Positions 58,925 through 64,000 of a stretch of 64,000 nucleotides of DNA are shown in pieces. Numbering within the stretch: position 1 is the stretch's first letter; each line of letters begins with the position of its first letter. The position numbers and the translations under genes are program-made. Origin of the DNA: Collinsella sp. GTDB taxonomy: Bacteria; Actinomycetota; Coriobacteriia; Coriobacteriales; Coriobacteriaceae. The notes under the pieces are model-generated. The model was not told where the DNA came from. It saw only the letters and a program-made list of their open reading frames with translations, and ran no database searches. The DNA lies in contig JAGZQF010000011.1 of assembly GCA_018382295.1 (NCBI GenBank), positions 1 through 64,000 of the forward strand, read 5' to 3'.

Positions 58925-59619
58925 AACGCGCCTTTATGTCCGAGCTCGCCATCGTTCGCTCGCTTGCCCCAAGCATTGCGGGTGTCGGCTTGTTCATATT
59001 CGTCGTGCTGACCCTTGCCAACGCATCGGACGGCGATTCCGGCATGAGCGCCGGCGCCTGCGCGGTCAGTGCCATGTCGCCCATCATGGTCATGAGCTCG
59101 CTGGCCGGCTTCGACAATCAAAACGGATGGGAGCGTTATCGGGCAACGCTGCCCCTCTCGCGCAAAGACATTATTTGTGCCCGTTACCTGAGCGTTATTG
59201 TCTTCTCCGCCGCCATGGCATGTGCAGCTACGCTTTTGAGTATCGTCGCCATCCCGCTCTTCAACAGCGCGGGCATTCCTTCGACGGGACAGACGGTCTT
59301 TGAAATCGCAATCGCCTCGGCAGCATCGATGCTCATCTCCCTCATGATGGTGTTTTTGGCGCAGCCGCTGTTCTTTCGATTTGGACACATGGAGGCGCTG
59401 CGCCTATCCGTTGGTCTGTTTGCCCTGCTTGGTTGCGGCACCATGGCCACGCTGAGCTCCTCCAACCCCATCAGCAACTGGCTCATGTCGATTGCCGGAG
59501 CGAATCCCGATTCTGCCGTCCTGGGCTGTCTGTGTGCAGGCATCGCCGTGCTGGACCTCGCGCTATGTGCAATCAGCTGCGCTGTCAGCACCAAGGTTTA
59601 TCGAGCACGCGATCTGTAA
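58921..59619 (+). CDS. ABC-2-type permease subunit
   Basis: A 232-aa membrane protein with about six hydrophobic segments and the ABC-2 permease pattern (large first and last helices, NQNGWERYRATLPLSRKDIICARY cytoplasmic segment). Translation is coupled to the ATPase (4-bp overlap). With the ATPase it forms an exporter; the substrate cannot be told from sequence. Confidence 0.85.
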   Translation: MKRAFMSELAIVRSLAPSIAGVGLFIFVVLTLANASDGDSGMSAGACAVSAMSPIMVMSSLAGFDNQNGWERYRATLPLSRKDIICARYLSVIVFSAAMACAATLLSIVAIPLFNSAGIPSTGQTVFEIAIASAASMLISLMMVFLAQPLFFRFGHMEALRLSVGLFALLGCGTMATLSSSNPISNWLMSIAGANPDSAVLGCLCAGIAVLDLALCAISCAVSTKVYRARDL

Positions 59620-60069
59620 TCGACGGCTAAAAAAGCTTAGGTGGTACCCCGCTTATTTTTTCAATGTAACGAGGCGGCATAGCGTCACCACCGCCCTTCA
59701 CAGCAGGCCGTCTAGTTCTTGGCAACCAAAAAGACACCGTCAGCATATCGAAGGTGAATACTTTTCCGAGAAGTGAACGAGTAAAAACAGTGCCCTGTAG
59801 CATCGACATTTTTAAGGACTCAATTCCTGCGGTTTTTGTCTAAGAATCCTGCAGTTTTGTTCGAAAAAAGTGTGCATGTTCCAGGGGTCCAGATTTACTC
59901 GTTCACTTCGCGGAAAACCATTCACCTTCGATTCGAGCCTTAACCAAATGCCCTCTCGAACTATGGCCCCTGTCTCACCACAGCGATATCAAAGCTTCAT
60001 GGCGGGACGGTATCATCGGACGAGCGCCGTAAATCTGGCGCGGTCGTTCTTTGGGGAGGCATTTCACCC
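59620..60069. other. 450-bp gap with a large inverted repeat
   Basis: The gap holds an inverted repeat of about 66 nt arms (59748-59813 and 59865-59931) and between the arms two copies of an AATCCTGCAGTTTTTG-like sequence (59823-59840 and 59845-59862). No protein gene with a convincing ribosome site was found. The last 60 bp hold the leader of the EamA gene. Confidence 0.55.
59748..59931. repeat. large inverted repeat with internal direct repeats
   Basis: The left arm contains TCGAAGGTGAATA, TTTTCCG and AGTGAACGAGTAAA; the right arm contains their complements TTTACTCGTTCACTTC, CGGAAAA and ATTCACCTTCGA. About 75% of the arm bases match overall and the 12-16 nt ends are perfect. Between the arms lie two 18-nt direct repeats with a 22-nt period. 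It looks like a compact mobile or regulatory element. Confidence 0.6.
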
Positions 60070-60945
60070 GTGTCGTGGGTCGCAGCAGCATTTGTGTCGG
60101 CTTTCTTTGCCGGCGTCACATCTGTCCTGGCCAAATGCGGCATCAAGCAGACCGACTCCGATGTCGCGACGGCCATTCGCACCTGCGTGGTGCTCGTTTT
60201 CGCCTGGGCAATGGCGGGCATTTCTGGATCCATTGGAACCATCGGCAGCATCGAACCCAGATCTTGGCTCTTTCTCGTCCTCTCGGGACTCGCTACCGGT
60301 GCTTCGTGGATCTGTTACTTTAAGGCGTTGGGCATCGGAGACGTCAATAAGGTCGTACCGGTCGACAAGATGAGCACCGTACTCGCCGCACTGATCGCCA
60401 TCGTGCTTTTTGGCGAGACGGGCAACCTTGCGGTTAAGCTCGTGGGAACCGCTGTCATCACCCTCGGCACGTTTTTAATGATCGAGAAGAAGCAGTCTGC
60501 CGGACCCGAGCAGCAGCAAGACCGGACCTGGCTCGCTTACGCCCTCGGCGCCGCCGTGTTCGCGGCGCTCACGTCCATCCTTGCCAAGGTTGGCATCGAA
60601 GGCGTCGAGTCAAACCTGGCCACGGCAATCCGCACCTGCGTGGTACTGGTTATGGCATGGGCGATCGTGGCAGCCAAGGGAAAACTGGATCAGGTCGCGC
60701 ACGCTGACCGGCGCGAACTCACATTTCTCGCAACATCGGGCATCGCGACCGGAGCATCGTGGCTGCTCTATTACTACGCCATCGCCACAGGCCAGGTGAG
60801 CGTCGTGGTGCAGATCGACAAACTATCGATTGTCGTATCAGTACTATTTGCGCGCCTGGCATTCAACGAAAAACTCTCACGGCGCAGCACCATCGGTCTC
60901 GCCCTCATCGTACTGGGCACCGCCGCGCTCGCAGTTTGGAAGTAG
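60070..60945 (+). CDS. EamA-family transporter with clear internal duplication
   Basis: A 291-aa membrane protein with ten hydrophobic segments. The two halves are unusually similar: ATAIRTCVVLVFAWAMAG in the first and ATAIRTCVVLVMAWAIVA in the second, with GLATGASWICYF matching GIATGASWLLYY. The GTG start at 60070 has GGGGAGG upstream. It belongs to the drug/metabolite transporter superfamily; the substrate is unknown. Confidence 0.88.
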   Translation: MSWVAAAFVSAFFAGVTSVLAKCGIKQTDSDVATAIRTCVVLVFAWAMAGISGSIGTIGSIEPRSWLFLVLSGLATGASWICYFKALGIGDVNKVVPVDKMSTVLAALIAIVLFGETGNLAVKLVGTAVITLGTFLMIEKKQSAGPEQQQDRTWLAYALGAAVFAALTSILAKVGIEGVESNLATAIRTCVVLVMAWAIVAAKGKLDQVAHADRRELTFLATSGIATGASWLLYYYAIATGQVSVVVQIDKLSIVVSVLFARLAFNEKLSRRSTIGLALIVLGTAALAVWK

Positions 60946-60960
60946 CGCGGCCAGCAGCCG

Positions 60961-61752
60961 CTACATCCTCACACCTGGCTTAGGATGCCTGTACTGACCG
61001 TGGGATGCTGTGCGCTTACCGTGCGAGATGGCAAATTTGGGACAACAGTGCAGGCAACGAAGGCAGGCTGCGCACTCCGGCTTTGTCCAGACGGGAAGGC
61101 CGTCGCGCATCTCAATCGCCGCCATGGGGCAGCGCTTGGCACACAGGCCGCAGCCGATGCAGCGATCGGCATCGACGGCAAACTTGCTCGTCTGTTGCAT
61201 GCGCGGCAGCCCAATTGCGTGATACGCGCACGATGCAAACAGAGGCACGCGATGGCGCATCATATTGCCCGTGCGCCGCTCCCGCACCGCCTCGATCACA
61301 GCATCAATCTGCGCCTCAGCAGCCCTATTGATACCCTCAACCTTTTGAGGGTCAGACAGGTCGAAAACAGGCGTCCAGGTATCAGGCATCTTGACGCTCA
61401 TCGCCGCATCTAACTCGAGCCCACGCTCGTGTAGCAGATCGCGGGCGAACTTGGCCGATTGCCCGGTCGTCGAACCATATGTCGAGACATAGAACGTATA
61501 GGGGCGCTCGCCGCCCTTTGTGCCGGCAGCAACCGATAGGTCGACAGTCTTCAAAAACTCGATCATTGGCGCCGGCAAGCCCCAGGCGTATACCGGGGCG
61601 ACAAACCCCAACCGACAGGGGCCTTCCATCACAGCGAGGTGAAGGATCTCGGCATCAAAGCGCTCAATCGACATAACCCTGTCGTCCGTCGCCGCCGCAA
61701 TGCGACGCGCCACATGCTCGCTGTTCCCTGTCGCGCTAAAGTACAGGATCAT
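60961..61752 (-). CDS. EFR1-type flavodoxin-ferredoxin fusion protein
   Basis: A 263-aa redox protein. Residues 1-150 are a flavodoxin-like domain (MILYFSATGNSEHVARRIA, FVAPVYAWGLPAPMIEFLK). Residues 200-263 hold two 4Fe-4S cluster motifs, CIGCGLCAKRCP and CAACLRCLHCCP. This matches EFR1 proteins of anaerobes, which probably pass electrons between flavin and clusters. I chose the ATG at 61752; the frame open to 62043 is antisense to the ClC gene and is not used. Confidence 0.88.
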   Translation of the reverse strand: MILYFSATGNSEHVARRIAAATDDRVMSIERFDAEILHLAVMEGPCRLGFVAPVYAWGLPAPMIEFLKTVDLSVAAGTKGGERPYTFYVSTYGSTTGQSAKFARDLLHERGLELDAAMSVKMPDTWTPVFDLSDPQKVEGINRAAEAQIDAVIEAVRERRTGNMMRHRVPLFASCAYHAIGLPRMQQTSKFAVDADRCIGCGLCAKRCPMAAIEMRDGLPVWTKPECAACLRCLHCCPKFAISHGKRTASHGQYRHPKPGVRM

Positions 61753-61787
61753 CTCGTACCCCTGGAATTGACTCGTGAAAAACCGCG

Positions 61788-63077
61788 CTACTTGCGCAGC
61801 GGCTTGGGCAGTGGAATGCCGGCGGCGATAACGGCCGCGATGATCATGCAGACGATACCCTTGAGTGGGAAGCACATGAGCAGCAGGCCCACGACCATGA
61901 CCGGCTGACGCATGACCGCACCCATCGTCGATGCCGTGCAGACGGCGACGCAAAAGACCGGATCTGCGCCGGTGAGGATGGCAAGGCCATAGCCCAGGCT
62001 TACGCCCGAGAAGATAACCGGGAAGAAGTGGCCGCCGCGCCAACCAAGGTTGATGAGGGCGGGCGTCAGCATGGCCTTAACAAGACCGGTCGCGATAAGC
62101 ACGCCAGCGGGAATGGTCAGATAGGTTTCCATGAGCACGTCGGCCTGGGTCTCGCCGGCAAACATGGTGTAGGGCAGGACCGTGCCGCAGATGGCGAGCG
62201 CCAGACCGGCTAGCATGGCCTTGACGACAGGACGCTCCCCTATGGCATGGGCAAGCGCTTCGCTCGCGTGCTCAGAGACAAAGTACAGCCAGCCGCAGAT
62301 TGTTCCGATCAGCGACAGAGGAATGAGCCAGGTAAGCTCCAGATTGCCTACCTCGGCGGCCTCGAACCTGGGCATGCCCATGCCGCCGCCCACAAGCTGG
62401 CCAAGCAGCAGGTAGGTGCCCAGACCGCCGGCAATCGCAATGCCGTAGACCACGGTCTTCTGTGCCTTGGGCAGCTTGATCGTGATCTCGTCGGACGCAG
62501 AGCCCTCGTCGCCATCGGCGCTACCGGCAAGCGGCGCCACAAAGCCAAAGACGGGCGCGGTAAAGAGCGCCGTCAACGCGGCCTGGGTACCCAGCAGCGT
62601 GAGCTCCCTAAACTCGGCGCCAAAGCGGCGCATACGGTCGCCGACCCAGCTGCACAGACCAGCGATAACGCCGGTCAGGCCGGCCTCCGGTCCAATGCTT
62701 CCGCCAAACAGCAGCGGCAGTAATGCCGCGAGCGAAAGCTTGCCCAGGTTGTCGTACGGGTAGCGCCCATCTTGCTTAACCTTAGCCATCACCTGGTTGA
62801 GGTCATCGGTCTTGGTGCCTGTCATCTTCTCGTACAGACCGATTAACAGGCCGCCCAACAGGCAGACAAAAAACGGGTACGGCAAAAAGCCAAACGGGCC
62901 GCTGGCGAGCTCGGGCGAAGCGACGCCCAGCGCGCGCGGAATCTCGGTCCATAGATAGTCGATACCGTGCTCCATCGCAAAAAAGAACAGCCAGACCGCG
63001 GCACCCGCGAACGCACCGGTCACGGCAACGCTAACTAAAAACAGCGCGCGGTTTGTGGGTTTGGCAAGGCTATCCAT
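61788..63077 (-). CDS. ClC-family anion channel/transporter
   Basis: A 429-aa membrane protein with about 11 helices of the ClC superfamily. The conserved filter region reads GGSIGPEAGLTG; the canonical GxEGP glutamate of the gate is Ile128 here. The N-terminal part (FAGAAVWLFFFAMEHGIDYLW) and the final GMPRFEAAEVG, GWRGGHFFPVIFSG and FCVAVCTASTMGAVMRQP fit distant ClC members such as YfeO. GGGAGGA precedes the ATG. It probably carries chloride or fluoride. It is followed by the EFR1 gene 36 bp downstream. Confidence 0.82.
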   Translation of the reverse strand: MDSLAKPTNRALFLVSVAVTGAFAGAAVWLFFFAMEHGIDYLWTEIPRALGVASPELASGPFGFLPYPFFVCLLGGLLIGLYEKMTGTKTDDLNQVMAKVKQDGRYPYDNLGKLSLAALLPLLFGGSIGPEAGLTGVIAGLCSWVGDRMRRFGAEFRELTLLGTQAALTALFTAPVFGFVAPLAGSADGDEGSASDEITIKLPKAQKTVVYGIAIAGGLGTYLLLGQLVGGGMGMPRFEAAEVGNLELTWLIPLSLIGTICGWLYFVSEHASEALAHAIGERPVVKAMLAGLALAICGTVLPYTMFAGETQADVLMETYLTIPAGVLIATGLVKAMLTPALINLGWRGGHFFPVIFSGVSLGYGLAILTGADPVFCVAVCTASTMGAVMRQPVMVVGLLLMCFPLKGIVCMIIAAVIAAGIPLPKPLRK

Positions 63078-63202
63078 CGAGTCCTCCCGCGGTCAAAGTC
63101 GACATAGATACGTTTTATTGTAGAGCGAGCGTTGCCCGAACGAGCCAACCGTCTGCGCCGCAAACGGCACCATTGGGAGCCAAAGTGGAGCAGGCTCAAG
63201 AC

Positions 63203-63736
63203 TTATCCGTTGATAATCGAGGCAATCTCGCGCAAATCGTCAGCAAAGTAGATGCCGTGCTGGCGCTTCAGGCTCGAAAGCCCCTTATCGATCATGTGCC
63301 CGAGCAGCGCCTTGAGGTCGTTGTAGTAACCGTCCAGGTTATACAGGATGCACGGAGCACTCAGGTGCCCCAACGACACCGCGGACATGACCTCGGCAAT
63401 CTCCTCGAGCGTGCCCGTGCCACCGGGAAAGGCGATGAACGCATCGCCGAGCTCAATCATCTTGGCCTTGCGCTCCGCCATATCACTCGTCACGATGAGG
63501 TCGTCGATACCGTCATGTTGAAACTCGGCCTCGATAAAAAAGCTCGGCTCCACACCCGTCACGTGTCCGCCAGCATCGAGCACGCTATCGGCGAGCGCAC
63601 CCATCAGGCCCGATTTGGACCCGCCGTATACCAGCGCGTGTCCGTTGGCGCCAATCCAGTTGCCCAGCTCCTGCACCGCGGGCAGAAACGCCGGGTCATT
63701 GCCGGCACTGGCACCCAGATACACGGTGATATTCAT
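63203..63736 (-). CDS. LOG-family (TIGR00730) nucleotide-5'-monophosphate phosphoribohydrolase
   Basis: A 177-aa Rossmann-fold protein of the LOG/YgdH group. It has ALVYGGSKSGLMGALADSVLDAGG and the family signature PGGTGTLEEIAEVMSA, with MAERKAKMIELGDAF before it. Family members release base from nucleoside 5'-monophosphates such as AMP or cytokinin nucleotides. GGGGGAC precedes the ATG. Confidence 0.92.
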   Translation of the reverse strand: MNITVYLGASAGNDPAFLPAVQELGNWIGANGHALVYGGSKSGLMGALADSVLDAGGHVTGVEPSFFIEAEFQHDGIDDLIVTSDMAERKAKMIELGDAFIAFPGGTGTLEEIAEVMSAVSLGHLSAPCILYNLDGYYNDLKALLGHMIDKGLSSLKRQHGIYFADDLREIASIING

Positions 63737-63772
63737 ATTCAGTCCCCCTCATCGTGACGCGCGGCGCCCGTC

Positions 63773-64000
63773 CTAGCGTTGGCGGCGGCGATATTCGCGC
63801 ACGCGACGCGAAAGATCGGCAAGCTCGTCGCGATCGAGCTCTTCCAAATGCTCCAGATCATCCATAAAGCGCGCCATGGTGTCCTTTTGGCGCATCTTGA
63901 TAAGCGTATTGCAGTAGTTCACCGCCACGCCCGTGAGCATGGCGATGTAGAAGATGCTGATAACGCTCAAGACGACGGTAATGGCGCGGGCAACCGGTGT
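63773..64000 (-). CDS. partial membrane-anchored protein (continues past the window)
   Basis: The reverse-strand frame ends at 63773 and is open to the window edge. A visible TTG start candidate is at 63970, but upstream codons (TPVARAITVV) stay in frame, so the true start is outside. It has a hydrophobic helix (VISIFYIAMLTGVAVNY) and a charged, probably coiled tail ending EYRRRQR. No family recognised. Confidence 0.6.
   Translation of the reverse strand, partial: TPVARAITVVLSVISIFYIAMLTGVAVNYCNTLIKMRQKDTMARFMDDLEHLEELDRDELADLSRRVREYRRRQR

Noticed and set aside
61753..62043. N-terminal extension of the flavodoxin-ferredoxin gene
   Set aside because: The extra 97 residues are arginine/histidine-rich out-of-frame sequence of the ClC gene, and a natural MILYFSATGNS start exists at 61752.

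Overview
The window looks like chromosome from a Coriobacteriia gut bacterium, most likely Collinsella. The reasons are the high G+C content, AAGGAGG-type ribosome binding sites, frequent GTG and TTG starts, and gene families typical of that group: a bile-salt-hydrolase-like enzyme, PdxS/PdxT vitamin B6 synthesis, short peptide deformylases and a UvrA-like ABC ATPase. No rRNA or tRNA gene and no CRISPR array was seen. The taxonomic call is an inference from gene content.

Layout. 0.1-3.2 kb: MocR regulator pdxR divergent from pdxS-pdxT. 3.2-9.3 kb: repeats, an RGG-tailed winged-helix protein, an MFS exporter, a short deformylase, an XRE-HTH/aminotransferase fusion and a LysR regulator. 9.4-18 kb: an EamA exporter, a frameshifted kup, a bile-salt-hydrolase-like enzyme, a degenerate deformylase and two NCS2 nucleobase permeases with an esterase between them. 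18-21.3 kb: a MetE-like methyltransferase, a LysR regulator and a HAD phosphatase. 21.4-23.5 kb: a TPP riboswitch with terminator controlling thiM, a thiamine-binding protein and thiE. 24.7-32.1 kb: three tandem paralogous GGDEF/PAS/(EAL) proteins. 32.1-35.2 kb: a flavin reductase, an ArsC/Spx-like protein, a CobW GTPase and trmL. 35.3-39 kb: an A+T-richer island of four membrane or secreted unknowns next to a serine recombinase. 39.1-44.1 kb: two paralogous AAA ATPases and a UvrA-like protein, delimited by near-identical palindromes. 44-57.3 kb: translation and RNA genes (TetM-like GTPase, rsmJ, an RlmA-like methyltransferase, prfC), ung, MATE and EamA exporters, and a probable queuosine-precursor transporter. 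57.3-60.9 kb: a YtrA-type GntR/ABC operon and another EamA protein. 61-64 kb: an EFR1-type flavodoxin-ferredoxin, a ClC protein, a LOG-family protein and a partial gene.

The strongest non-coding signal is a family of about 135-140 nt with three copies (3441-3580, 6674-6812 reverse, 32795-32929). Four helices are kept in all three although the paired bases differ, which is the mark of a selected RNA structure or a structured mobile DNA. A second layer is a set of short REP-like palindromes with a GGGAC/GTCCC core between genes. In one case the palindrome supplies the stop codon of its neighbour.
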